DNA of 40,113 nt from a virus, in IMG/VR virus record IMGVR_UViG_3300023174_000010, positions 1-40,113 of that record; one strand, given 5' to 3'. Each line of letters opens with the position of its first letter. The stretch's first letter is position 1. Shown one piece after another: positions 8,349 to 16,277 of the stretch. A model generated the notes under the pieces. That model ran no database searches and was not told the origin of the DNA. It saw only the letters and a program-made list of their open reading frames with translations. The position numbers and the translations under genes were made by a program.

Positions 8349-9968
8349 TCAATACGCTATAGAAGAATTGCCTGTAGACCTGTCCAAAACCCTAGCTACA
8401 TCGTAAGTATCAAACATACTATAGTCAGCATTCTCAGAATCATACTGAATAGCTTCCATACGTGCCCTAGATTCCTCAATAGCTAGGGGTTGCATATACT
8501 GAGGCTTACCCAAGATTCCAGCTAGTTCTTTAGCTGTTCTTATTACTATGTAACGTTGAAATATTGGAGGCAAGAATTGCCAATCTATTTTAAGAACTAA
8601 ATCTCCTTTCACCTTACCTGTAAAAACTTCTGTTTGTTTTGCCACATTATACAAATAAGTGTCACGAAGAACTATATTATGCTTAAAATCCTCGTACTTA
8701 TCAGCATCAAAGTTTAGAACAGGATATGCTGTGAAGTTAAATGGTTCTATATAGCCATTATTATCGGGTGATAGTATAATTCCTTTTTCAGTGTTGTAAT
8801 GCCATCCTTCTGCTTGTATCAAATTATCAATTTCAGTTATAATCTTTAAAGAATGGTATCCAGTGTCAGAAGTAGTAAAACTAGAAATAGGAGCAATTCC
8901 CAAATACCTTAATGCTTGGTTTACTGCTTTTCCGTAAATATTAATTGATTCAAAAGTAGTGATAGCGGAAGCTTGACTAGCTATAATATTATCTAACCCA
9001 GAAGCACCATCCAGCATAAGCTGTTGCTGTTCTCTGGGAAGCTTAAGGAAATCTACAAAGGTTACGCCAAGCTTACGTAGGTTTGTTTGGATGTTAGTTG
9101 TATTAAACTGAGTAGCTCTTGAATCGCTATTAGTAGTAGTTCCCTTTGCAATGACCAGGGCTTCCTCTTTTTGAAGAGGATCTAGAGCAAGAAACTCCTT
9201 TTCAGTAAGACCTAGACGATTGAACTGCGTCCGATAAGTATCAAAAGTGTCACTAGCAAGGGTTGTCTTGCTTTGAATACGATTCTGGTAATAAAGCCTT
9301 CCTTGACGTTCAGTAAGGTTAGTAGCAGAAGCCTGGATTAACTTTAATTTATCATCTACAGGAGAAGCGAGGAATATAGACTGATTAATTCCAAGAGCAT
9401 CTAGCTCAGTAGAATAGTTCGAAAAATTAGAGTCTTCTCCAGTGCGTACTTCGTATTCTAGAAGATTGGCAAAGGCAAGTTGCTCATCTACCTCAATAAG
9501 CTTTGCTTGAGCCTCCTCTGGGCGTGTTCTTACAAGGAAAAGCCTAGAAGATCTTACTACAATGTAGTTTCTAGCTGGTTCAGGCAAAAGCTCAAAATCA
9601 AGAAAAGTTACTACGTCAGCTATTAGGTTTTGAGAAAATAAATAGGAAGATGTTTTTGCGTTATATAGTTTAGTTCCCCTAAGAACTAACTTTATAGTTG
9701 GGTATGTAATTTCAGAGATATTTACTCTTATCGTGTCTGCTGATACAGCAATAGAAGTGTCTGCTGATCTTGTAAGAGTTTTGCCAAGATCCGTGTTAAA
9801 ACTCCATCCACGGCTTTGAAGACTACGATCTACTTCATCGAGAATATTGGAAGCAATCGTTGCACTAGCTGAATCAGAAACGTAATCGATAGAAGTAATC
9901 GGGGATTCTCCCACTGAAGAGAGAATCGTATTGATGGCTTGAAGTTTTGTAGTTGGAGCAGAAGCCAT
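8349..9968 (-). CDS. Tail tubular protein A (T7 gp11-like), internally duplicated
   Basis: 539 residues against 196 in T7 gp11. Two copies of the gp11-type domain are visible. Copy 1 is about 8-185 and copy 2 about 346-520. Matching segments include AINTILSSVGESPITS (11-26) with AVNQALRYLGIAPISS (348-363), EVDRSLQSRGWSFNTDLG (45-62) with EIDNLIQAEGWHYNTEKG (379-396), and LLPEPARNYIVVRSSR with FLPPIFQRYIVIRTAK. The linker holds three short repeats of the form LG(I/L/V)-x4-FL with a following helix, at about 191-211, 252-272 and 300-319. In T7, twelve gp11 subunits form the gatekeeper ring between portal and nozzle, so a fused dimer could change ring composition or add an outer layer. The gene is the first after the capsid terminator-like structure. 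Confidence 0.9.
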   Translation of the reverse strand: MASAPTTKLQAINTILSSVGESPITSIDYVSDSASATIASNILDEVDRSLQSRGWSFNTDLGKTLTRSADTSIAVSADTIRVNISEITYPTIKLVLRGTKLYNAKTSSYLFSQNLIADVVTFLDFELLPEPARNYIVVRSSRLFLVRTRPEEAQAKLIEVDEQLAFANLLEYEVRTGEDSNFSNYSTELDALGINQSIFLASPVDDKLKLIQASATNLTERQGRLYYQNRIQSKTTLASDTFDTYRTQFNRLGLTEKEFLALDPLQKEEALVIAKGTTTNSDSRATQFNTTNIQTNLRKLGVTFVDFLKLPREQQQLMLDGASGLDNIIASQASAITTFESINIYGKAVNQALRYLGIAPISSFTTSDTGYHSLKIITEIDNLIQAEGWHYNTEKGIILSPDNNGYIEPFNFTAYPVLNFDADKYEDFKHNIVLRDTYLYNVAKQTEVFTGKVKGDLVLKIDWQFLPPIFQRYIVIRTAKELAGILGKPQYMQPLAIEESRARMEAIQYDSENADYSMFDTYDVARVLDRSTGNSSIAY

Positions 9969-9990
9969 ATAAGTGTTCTAGCAAAAAAGA

Positions 9991-10101
9991 AAAACCTCTG
10001 CAAGCCTTGATTTAACTTGAACTGGAATAAGTAAGTAGTGGGACTAGCCCAACAATTAATATTTTATCCAGAAGCTAGATCAGAGGACTTGCAGAGGCTT
10101 T
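9991..10101 (-). terminator. Long-range stem with T-tract after the capsid gene
   Basis: On the minus strand CCTCTGCAAG (10097-10088) is matched by CTTGCAGAGG (10004-9995), a perfect 10-bp stem, extended by AAAG pairing with TTTT (10101-10098 with 9994-9991). The 3' arm is followed directly by a T-rich run (TTTTTCTTTTTT). About 83 nt lie between the arms and may fold separately. The location just after the major capsid gene and before gp11 matches the T7 late terminator T-phi, which lowers expression of downstream genes relative to capsid. Confidence 0.6.
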
Positions 10102-10114
10102 CTATAAGATACTA

Positions 10115-11107
10115 TTAGCTGGAAGGAACTAAACGCACCGAACATTCGGGGCGAAGAATTCCGTGACCCATAGCATACTTAGAAACGATCAACGTCCCTT
10201 GCAGGTCAATCCGATATTCGGACTCAACTGCTAGGTCGAGAAGTTTCACAGTACCTACTGCGTTCTTGTGGAACACAAGGCCAAGGTGATCAACACCAGA
10301 ACCAGTGGTAAACGTACCATTGTAAGTGTTGTTAGTGCCTGTCACAGAGCTAATCGTTCCCTTGGGAAGATTATTGCTCTTGATGATTTTAACACCAGCA
10401 AGTTCCATAACCGAGTTCTTGGCAAAGCTACCAAGAGCCGTAGGTTTATCGGGGTTGCCAGTGTACTGCACAAGGCGAGCGTAGTTACCTGCACTCAAGA
10501 CGCAGAAACGTTGTCCGTCATCGGGAACATCGTTCTTGTCTAGGAGCACAACGGCATCATAGATCGCTTTGGCAATGTTAGCACCATCAGAAGCAACTCC
10601 AGTAGTTGTGCCAGTTGTGCTTGCGACAGCAACTGATCCAGCACCAGCTTTTCCTGGGGCAGTAGCAGAAGCACCAGAAGCAAGAGCTACGAGTTGGGCA
10701 ATGTTCTGGTCGAATCGTTTCGCCAGTGCACGACCAATCTCTTCGGTGTAGATGGAACGAACATCGTAATGGTTCATAGCTTCGTCAATCTTAGGGATGA
10801 ACGTGCTCGACAGGAGCAAGTTATCGATGTTGATTGTGCGTTCGTTATGTCCAATTGCCGACAGATAAGATCCGTCAGACAGGATGTTGTCACCAGGGGT
10901 GTGATATGCAGTGTTAGCAGTTCCAGTGATAGGGAACTGAGCAGATTTGCCACTCTCAATGGTTCGGACAACGTGCAGAGGTTTGAAAACCGCTTCGGTT
11001 TCAAAGGTAGTCAGCACTTCGCCAGCAAACTTCTTGAGGAACAAATTTGTGTAGTCTGTTCCAGTGTTATTCACTAGACCAGCACGTGAGTTAGCAGTAG
11101 TAGCCAT
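10115..11107 (-). CDS. Major capsid protein (T7 gp10A-like)
   Basis: 330 residues, close to T7 gp10A (345). The N-terminal half shows typical features of the family: TDYTNLFLKKFAGEVLTTFE, a segment around AQFPITGTANTAYHTPGD, then IDNLLLSSTFIPKIDEAMNH and the helix GRALAKRFDQNIAQLVALAS, all matching the HK97-fold arrangement of T7-like capsids (E-loop, then the spine helix). The C-terminus contains GHGILRPECSVRLV, also typical. The start has a good ribosome binding site (GAAAGGA, 8-9 nt upstream). It stands alone between a 149-nt leader and a terminator-like structure, consistent with very high expression. No frameshift site for a 10B-like extension was evident. Confidence 0.95.
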   Translation of the reverse strand: MATTANSRAGLVNNTGTDYTNLFLKKFAGEVLTTFETEAVFKPLHVVRTIESGKSAQFPITGTANTAYHTPGDNILSDGSYLSAIGHNERTINIDNLLLSSTFIPKIDEAMNHYDVRSIYTEEIGRALAKRFDQNIAQLVALASGASATAPGKAGAGSVAVASTTGTTTGVASDGANIAKAIYDAVVLLDKNDVPDDGQRFCVLSAGNYARLVQYTGNPDKPTALGSFAKNSVMELAGVKIIKSNNLPKGTISSVTGTNNTYNGTFTTGSGVDHLGLVFHKNAVGTVKLLDLAVESEYRIDLQGTLIVSKYAMGHGILRPECSVRLVPSS

Positions 11108-11256
11108 TTTGTTTTATTCCTTTCGGGTTGTTTAATCAAACGTGTCAAAGCCTATCGGCCTTAACTCATTTTTGATTCGGATACCCGCTTTCTTCTTCTC
11201 AGTTGTCCCTCCGTAGAGGGGCTGGAGCTTACTTGACTGATCCTACTTTCAAAAAC
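11108..11256 (-). promoter_or_regulatory. Capsid gene leader with two small hairpins
   Basis: This 149-nt gap precedes the capsid gene and is one of very few sizeable gaps in the late region. On the minus strand it has a hairpin CCCTC-TACG-GAGGG (11220-11207) and a second one, AAGGCC-GATA-GGCTTT (around 11162-11147), then the capsid ribosome binding site. By position it is the best place for a late phage-polymerase promoter (T7 phi10 equivalent) and for a stabilising 5' structure, but I cannot match it to a promoter consensus. Confidence 0.4.
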
Positions 11257-11523
11257 TTATTTAGGCTTATTAGTGGAATTTAACGGACCTGTCAACCATC
11301 CTTCTGGTAATTTTATTTCGTTCTGAGATAGCTCCCATTCTTTACCATTCCAGAAGTAAAGCCTTCCCCTTACGTCAGGTCCAATTTTAAACAAAGCATC
11401 ACTTTCCTGAACTATTACTACCTTCTTTGCCTCTGATAAAGTCGCACACCCTTGAATTCCACCTATCCCTAACAAAAAGAGGAGGAGGCCCAAGTTCTTC
11501 AGCTTTAGGTGGTTTTGAAGCAT
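11257..11523 (-). CDS. Small lipoprotein, candidate outer-membrane spanin or lysis accessory
   Basis: 88 residues. The N-terminus is a lipoprotein signal: KLKNLGLLLFLLGIGGIQGC, with Cys26 as the likely lipidated residue. The mature part is short and polar and contains VQESDALFKIGPDVRGRLYF and KLPEGW. The start is well supported by GGGGGAGG 6 nt upstream of ATG. Its 5' third overlaps the preceding 63-residue membrane-protein gene in another frame, the arrangement known for Rz/Rz1 spanin pairs, but the partner here is shorter than a normal inner-membrane spanin. It sits with a holin-like gene between scaffold and capsid. Role in lysis is inference; a small envelope lipoprotein is what the sequence shows. 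Confidence 0.75.
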   Translation of the reverse strand: MLQNHLKLKNLGLLLFLLGIGGIQGCATLSEAKKVVIVQESDALFKIGPDVRGRLYFWNGKEWELSQNEIKLPEGWLTGPLNSTNKPK

Positions 11524-11590
11524 CTTGAGCCTCCCCCTTAATAATTCGGTATATAACCATTACCAGGGCTTCTAAAATAGCCCCTAGCAT
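11399..11590 (-). CDS. Small membrane protein in putative lysis cassette
   Basis: 63 residues from the ATG at 11590 (a longer frame to 11659 exists but would overlap the holin-like gene by 65 nt). Residues 2-18 (LGAILEALVMVIYRIIKG region) form one hydrophobic N-terminal segment, followed by a proline-rich linker (KPPKAEELGPPPL) and a charged C-terminal helix (RDRWNSRVCDFIRGKEG). AGGA lies about 9 nt upstream. The stop of the holin-like gene is 4 nt upstream, and the lipoprotein gene overlaps its 3' end. Topology (N-terminal anchor, soluble tail) would fit a minimal inner-membrane spanin, but no coiled coil is evident. Function unknown. Confidence 0.62.
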   Translation of the reverse strand: MLGAILEALVMVIYRIIKGEAQDASKPPKAEELGPPPLFVRDRWNSRVCDFIRGKEGSNSSGK

Positions 11591-11594
11591 TGGT

Positions 11595-11768
11595 TTAGTT
11601 CCTATTCTTGAATTTATCCCAAACAGACCATCCCAAGCCAATAGAGGCAACAACTCCACCTACAATAGCCTCTGAATCGGATTGAACCACAAAACCCCTA
11701 GATACCACAATAGCACCAATGGCAGTTAGAATGTGCCGAGCCAACGATTGAATTACTTCTTTAGTCAT
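11595..11768 (-). CDS. Holin-like two-segment membrane protein
   Basis: A 57-residue gene. Two membrane segments are visible: residues about 12-29 (HILTAIGAIVVSRGFVV) and about 33-50 (EAIVGGVVASIGLGWSVW), joined by a short loop with Asp/Ser, and a basic C-terminal tail (DKFKNRN). The pattern, RH-LTA-G...VGG-V-S-G--WS-WDK, resembles small phage holins of the Pam3 gp28 type. It begins 18 nt after the scaffold stop and is followed by a small membrane protein and a lipoprotein, so it may be the pore-former of a three-gene lysis cassette. A second holin candidate lies at 36953-37171. Confidence 0.72.
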   Translation of the reverse strand: MTKEVIQSLARHILTAIGAIVVSRGFVVQSDSEAIVGGVVASIGLGWSVWDKFKNRN

Positions 11769-11786
11769 TTTTAGTGTACCTTTCTT

Positions 11787-12545
11787 TTAGAGAATCTTAC
11801 TATTTTCTAGCCTACGTTCAACATCTTTTCTGAAGGCTGGATCTGATTTATACCGAGGATCAGACATAGCCCTAGTCATTTCAGCAATGCTACGGAACGT
11901 CTGGGTTGAACCCCTGGTTTGGCTTCCACTAACCAGCTTAGGCTTGTTACCAGAAGCTGATTTGTAGCGAGCAAACATCCCTTTTACTGCAAAGGAAGCT
12001 TGCCTTTGATCCCCTGTATCAAGGATGGAATTATAAGAATCAATCTCATCCTGAGTAAGGTTTTGTGTAGCCCAATCGTGCATTTCCTTAAATCCATCTT
12101 GCCCACCAATATCAGTCATTAAGCTTTGCGTACCACGCTCAGCAAGGGCTTTCTGACCTTCAATATAAGCATTAACTACCTGTTTAGGGTAGCCCATCTC
12201 TTTAAGCTTTTTAAACGAATCATCGCTTAGTTGGCCTTTTTCAGAGTATTCCTTGCTGAAATCAGAAAACTGGTTTTCCCATTGCTGAGCAAACTGGTTA
12301 TCTTCCTGGTCAGGAGCAGGTTGGTCTTTCTGCTGTTGGTCAGCAGGGGCTTCCTCTTGTTGTTGCTGTTGGTTAGCACCACCAAGACGTTTCTCTAAAT
12401 CACCATAGGATTTAGCCATCTCTTCAGGGCTTTTAAACTTTTCTGGTAACCAACTAGGACGCTCAGCTTGAGCACCTCCCTGCTGGGGTTGTTCTACTGG
12501 TGCTTCAGGACCAGTTTCATTAGCGGGAACTTGTACACTTTCCAT
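11787..12545 (-). CDS. Scaffolding protein (T7 gp9-like)
   Basis: 252 residues, very acidic and Gln-rich. It begins with a disordered Pro/Glu/Gln region, then the typical scaffold signature around residues 30-52 (PSWLPEKFKSPEEMAKSYGD), a poly-Gln/Asp linker (about 57-85), and helical segments to a basic C-terminus (RKDVERRLENSKIL). This combination of acidic disordered N-terminus and basic C-terminal helices is characteristic of capsid-assembly scaffolds that leave the procapsid. It lies immediately after the portal gene and upstream of capsid, with AAGGAG about 12 nt before ATG. T7 gp9 has 307 residues. Confidence 0.88.
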   Translation of the reverse strand: MESVQVPANETGPEAPVEQPQQGGAQAERPSWLPEKFKSPEEMAKSYGDLEKRLGGANQQQQQEEAPADQQQKDQPAPDQEDNQFAQQWENQFSDFSKEYSEKGQLSDDSFKKLKEMGYPKQVVNAYIEGQKALAERGTQSLMTDIGGQDGFKEMHDWATQNLTQDEIDSYNSILDTGDQRQASFAVKGMFARYKSASGNKPKLVSGSQTRGSTQTFRSIAEMTRAMSDPRYKSDPAFRKDVERRLENSKIL

Positions 12546-12562
12546 ATTCTATTTTCTCCTTT

Positions 12563-14134
12563 TTATTGTTGTTGTTGCTGTTCCATCTGCTGTTGCATTG
12601 CTTGACCTGCTACATCAGATATTCCTTTGATTGTCTGTGGACCTAATTCCCTTGTCAACTGCAAAGCTTGAGCTTGTTGCTTTTGTGCTTGCATTTCTTC
12701 TGCTGACTTGACCAGACCTTCAGTATCAATATTAAGAGCAGTAGCCCTACGTTTTAGGTAATCTTCGACATTGACGTATTGCATCATTGCTTCAGGACCA
12801 AAAATCTGAGCTAAACCTGAAAGGAAAAGGTCAAGCTTTGTAAGATCATTTCCTCTGCCAAGAGCTTCCACACCTGTAACAATAAGAGGACGGATAAGAT
12901 CGTTCTTAGGAAGTTTGGGAAGCCTACCAGATCGGCTCATCCGTTCCATAAGTCTAGAAACCATAGGCAACTGAAACTCTTGGCTTAGAATTGAATAAGC
13001 ACCACCTAAAGCCGTTTCTAGCTCCTGAGCCATAAACCGAATTTCTTGGGCAGTTACACGATCAGCATCCCGCTGGATAGAAGTATTTAAAAGGAACGCA
13101 AAGGCAAGCCTTGTCTGTATCTCTGCCATCACTTCTTTAGCTACCCTAAAGTCACCATACTTCTGAAGCTGAAGGGCATTAACATCGACTACGTTACCGC
13201 TAACAAACTGCCCATTCTTAGCGTCCGAAAGTGACCTAATTTTAGTAGTGCCGTTAGGGTTAACCAGGAACAATACCTTAGAAGCACAAGCAGAACCCTC
13301 GACAACGGCTTGGGTAAGGGCTTCTAGTGACCTAAGATCTCCAAGGTATTCTTCAACAAGTCCACGCCCATAATCGTCACCATCCACACGGCTATAGCGA
13401 AGAGGTATAAATGGGCATTTATCAATAGCGTATTCACCTTCAGACTCTGGAATGATTTGTTTGTTTACTTCCTGGTAAACTTCCCACTTGTTATCCCTCC
13501 TATGAACGCACGTAAAAAGGTCTACAGAGTTTTCGTGAGAATAATCCTCATTATATTCCTGAGATTCTGAAGTTTCTAGTAGCTTCCTAGCCTCTTCAGG
13601 AAGGGCAGAAGGAGCAATAGATTCTTTTGTGACAATGTGAAGTACGTTTCCAAACGGATCACGCTTTACAACGTAGTTCTCAAGCTTAAACACCCGCATT
13701 CCACCATCGTCAGGGAAATAAATAAGAGCGTTACCAGAAACAATAAGATGTTTAAGAGCTTCAAAGATTGGAACACGTAAAGCAGAGGTTTCTACCTCTT
13801 TTGCTACGGCATTTTCAATTTCTGCCAGGGCTTTTTCCATTTCTGTCTTAACCTGCTCGCCACCCCCAAGCTTTTTCAGCTTGTAAGGATCAATCATAAG
13901 CCTAAAGAACGAGGCATTAGGAGGGAACAGGGTTAGCAGAAGCTTAGCTGAGATATTATTTACTCCTCTTGCTCCTACACCTTGAAAAGGAGTTTCGTAA
14001 GTAGTGGCGTTGCTGTGTCCTTGGGGAGGAACAAGAGTAGGAATGGTCAATACAGAGCAATCTCTAGCCCTTCGTAAGTAAGACTCACGTGTGCTTTCCA
14101 ACTCTGAATATAGAGACGAAGCTGTTTTGCTCAT
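12563..14134 (-). CDS. Portal protein / head-tail connector (T7 gp8-like)
   Basis: 523 residues; T7 gp8 has 536. Family features: SLYSELESTRESYLRRARDC at the N-terminus, then TPFQGVGARGVNNISAKLLL and LFPPNASFFRLMID (about residues 48-85), CPFIPLRYSRVDGDDYGRGL (about 240-260) and DADRVTAQEIRFMAQELETA (about 358-377). These are conserved across T7-like connectors. The C-terminus is Gln-rich and ends with a run of glutamines. The portal forms the dodecameric DNA channel at the packaging vertex and contacts terminase, gp11 and the inner core. The start directly abuts the stop of the LamG-domain gene (1-nt spacing), indicating coupled translation. Confidence 0.95.
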   Translation of the reverse strand: MSKTASSLYSELESTRESYLRRARDCSVLTIPTLVPPQGHSNATTYETPFQGVGARGVNNISAKLLLTLFPPNASFFRLMIDPYKLKKLGGGEQVKTEMEKALAEIENAVAKEVETSALRVPIFEALKHLIVSGNALIYFPDDGGMRVFKLENYVVKRDPFGNVLHIVTKESIAPSALPEEARKLLETSESQEYNEDYSHENSVDLFTCVHRRDNKWEVYQEVNKQIIPESEGEYAIDKCPFIPLRYSRVDGDDYGRGLVEEYLGDLRSLEALTQAVVEGSACASKVLFLVNPNGTTKIRSLSDAKNGQFVSGNVVDVNALQLQKYGDFRVAKEVMAEIQTRLAFAFLLNTSIQRDADRVTAQEIRFMAQELETALGGAYSILSQEFQLPMVSRLMERMSRSGRLPKLPKNDLIRPLIVTGVEALGRGNDLTKLDLFLSGLAQIFGPEAMMQYVNVEDYLKRRATALNIDTEGLVKSAEEMQAQKQQAQALQLTRELGPQTIKGISDVAGQAMQQQMEQQQQQ

Positions 14135-15676
14135 TTAGGCAAGATCTAATCCGTATCCAATAGTTTCTTTAATAAGTGAATACAATGATGTATGTACTCC
14201 TGAGCTTAAATGGTTTAATGAGTACCCATTTAAAACATATTGTCCATTTCCTAATTCACTAGACTCAATGTAGCGACCCATTGCAAGATTGGCTGAAGCA
14301 AATGTTTTGCTAACTACAGCACTTTCCTCTGCTGAAGTATTATTTCTAAAATACGCACCAGTACCATTTAAATAAGATAAACTTGAAAATGTAAACCAAG
14401 GAAGTCTTGTAACTCCAAGAAATGTTTGGTCAAAAGAAGTACCATTATACAAATCAGCACCCATAGTTGTTGGAGAATTAGACCTCAAAAGCATTCTATT
14501 TGAATTAGGGCTTGAAATTGCTATTGGATTGAAAGAATAAGAGCTAGGAGTTGCAAAAGATCTGCATAAAGAAAAAATACATCTACTTGCTGTCCCAGCT
14601 ACAATAGGAAATGTTGTTCCAATAGAATTTACACTTTGTGTGCTAAACAAACCATTTTTAGTTCTAATAAATAAACTTGGAGAATTCATAGTAGCATCGT
14701 AATTTCCGTAACCACCAAAAGACTTAAGTATACTTCCTGAAGATTTATTATGCATACTACGCATTGGCCAAAAAATAGAAGTATTCCAAGCCGACTCCAA
14801 TATAGTTTTAGCTCCTTTTATAAAGTCATTTAATTGTTTTCTTGGGTTGATTGTTTGAAGTACGCCTATTGGTGCTGTGTCAAGAACTCTACTTCCAGTA
14901 AGGGTAAGATTAACCCCACTAACGCTGTCCACAGCAGATCCAGTTGTTTCAGAAAGTTTATAATAGTTTGTTAAGTTTGTGGTAAGAGATCCAAGATTTT
15001 CATAAGAAAGTCCTTCTCCACTATTGTAAAGAGAGGTTACGTTAGCTTGTGTTAGTTCTGTAGTCCAAAAACCTAAATTACTAATACTTCCTGTATACTC
15101 AGAACCTCCACCGCTATTAAGCACTCCTATAGCAAACTCAGAAGTTCCTGGGCTTGTAGGATTAAAAGCAAAAGTGTAAGTTTCCATCAAAGCACCATTT
15201 CTATAAATTTTAGCCACTTTAGTTGAAAACTTATAAGTAAAAACAACGTGAGTCCATTTTTCTGTATAATCGTGAACAGGTGGACTATTCATATACATAG
15301 AATTATTGCCAAAATAAGCATTAGACCCCGATTGATTAAAATTAGATCTTAAAGTTGTGGCTTGAATTTGAAAATAATACCCATTAGACGCATACGCCCC
15401 TTTAGAAAGAAAAACTTGGTTTCCTCCACTTGCCGTAGCTGAAACACTAGGCTTTATCCAAAAAGAAAAGCTAGAATCCCCTGTTATATTCAGGGCTGAA
15501 GTAGAAGCAGTTAATTTTGTGCTTCCATTAAAACGAAACGCTTTCTGTCCGTTTAAATTATAGATTGTATCTGTATCTGAAATCCCAGCTAAACTTATAA
15601 AAGCATTAGCATCATAGTCGTACCCTGGAATTGTATTCAGAGTACCGAGCGATAAACCTGAACCGAGGCTAGGCAT
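14135..15676 (-). CDS. LamG/concanavalin-domain virion protein, candidate receptor-binding or fibre protein
   Basis: 513 residues, low in Cys and Lys, rich in Ser/Thr/Asn/Gly and beta-strand patterns. Residues about 45-215 form a LamG-like jelly roll: KAFRFNGSTKLTA, SSFSFWIKPSVS, KWTHVVFTYKFS, AKIYRNGALMETYTF and GSISNLGFWTTELTQANVTS. The second half (about 275-510) is again beta-rich (NSNRMLLRSNSPTTMGADLY, ANLAMGRYIESSELGNGQYV) and may be a second related domain. There is no T7 gp17-type N-terminal tail-attachment domain. No other fibre gene is visible in the genome, so this is the leading candidate for host recognition; a head-decoration role is the alternative. It sits immediately upstream of the portal gene, unusual for a fibre in T7-like phages. 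Confidence 0.72.
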   Translation of the reverse strand: MPSLGSGLSLGTLNTIPGYDYDANAFISLAGISDTDTIYNLNGQKAFRFNGSTKLTASTSALNITGDSSFSFWIKPSVSATASGGNQVFLSKGAYASNGYYFQIQATTLRSNFNQSGSNAYFGNNSMYMNSPPVHDYTEKWTHVVFTYKFSTKVAKIYRNGALMETYTFAFNPTSPGTSEFAIGVLNSGGGSEYTGSISNLGFWTTELTQANVTSLYNSGEGLSYENLGSLTTNLTNYYKLSETTGSAVDSVSGVNLTLTGSRVLDTAPIGVLQTINPRKQLNDFIKGAKTILESAWNTSIFWPMRSMHNKSSGSILKSFGGYGNYDATMNSPSLFIRTKNGLFSTQSVNSIGTTFPIVAGTASRCIFSLCRSFATPSSYSFNPIAISSPNSNRMLLRSNSPTTMGADLYNGTSFDQTFLGVTRLPWFTFSSLSYLNGTGAYFRNNTSAEESAVVSKTFASANLAMGRYIESSELGNGQYVLNGYSLNHLSSGVHTSLYSLIKETIGYGLDLA

Positions 15677-15693
15677 ATTATACCTTTAGCCTG

Positions 15694-15975
15694 TTAGATT
15701 CCAAAATAAGCAACTACAACCCCTGAGTGAAGTCTAATTTCTGTGAAGTTGCCGTACAAACAAATACCAGCACCGACTGAAGTTGCACTTCCAGATGTAG
15801 TATTAGCAATTTGATCCCCTGAACGAATAGTGTTTGTCAGAGTATGGAATTTTGCATCATTGATTACTTGAACTACTTCCCAAAAACGTCCAGTTGGAGC
15901 AGAAATTAAAGTTCCAGTTTGGGTTATAACAACGCAACCAGCTTGTCCAAGAGCTACAGCAGAATAATGATTCAT
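15694..15975 (-). CDS. Small beta-rich structural-type protein
   Basis: 93 residues, no signal peptide or membrane segment. Composition (Gly, Thr, Ser, Val, few charges) and alternating hydrophobic pattern suggest a compact beta protein: GCVVITQTGTLISAPTGRFW, EVVQVINDAKFHTLTNTIRS, SVGAGICLYGNFTEIRLHSG. It resembles in character small head or tail decoration proteins encoded by many phages beside LamG or fibre genes, but I do not recognise a family. The gene lies between a glycine-rich small virion-type protein and the LamG protein, with gaps of 13 and 17 nt. Confidence 0.6.
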   Translation of the reverse strand: MNHYSAVALGQAGCVVITQTGTLISAPTGRFWEVVQVINDAKFHTLTNTIRSGDQIANTTSGSATSVGAGICLYGNFTEIRLHSGVVVAYFGI

Positions 15976-15988
15976 ATGTTATATACTC

Positions 15989-16249
15989 TCAATAATACAA
16001 ACCGCTGTCAAGCCCTTGATCTTCATACTCGCTTGAATCAACGCTAGGATCACGATTTATCTTAAATAACGAAGTGCCAGACACATTTTTAGCTGTACCA
16101 TCTGTAACATTTGAGGTATCAACATTAGCTGGGGCTACTCCAGAATTCATCAATGTAGGCATAGGAGCAGGGATAGGAGCTAAGGGAGCATCTTTATAAA
16201 TTATTTGAGGTTGTTGACTTCCACCTCCACCACCACCGAATAAACACAT
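15989..16249 (-). CDS. Small virion-associated protein, glycine-rich N-terminus
   Basis: 86 residues beginning MCLFGGGGGGSQQPQ, followed by proline-rich and Ser/Asn-rich disordered sequence and the motif GTSLFKINRDP. A cysteine/hydrophobic start followed by a glycine run is common in small proteins encoded before the portal of T7-like phages (the region of T7 genes 6.7 and 7.3, which encode virion or tail-assembly components). The sequence is too short and disordered to assign to a family. Preceded by AAGGAAA and in tight order with its neighbours. Confidence 0.6.
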   Translation of the reverse strand: MCLFGGGGGGSQQPQIIYKDAPLAPIPAPMPTLMNSGVAPANVDTSNVTDGTAKNVSGTSLFKINRDPSVDSSEYEDQGLDSGLYY

Positions 16250-16277
16250 ATTATTAGTTTCCTTTTCTTTTCTTTTG

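Noticed and set aside
10268-11077. Several plus-strand frames across the capsid gene (60-127 codons)
   Set aside because: They are antisense shadows of the strongly conserved capsid gene; no ribosome binding sites and no recognisable product.
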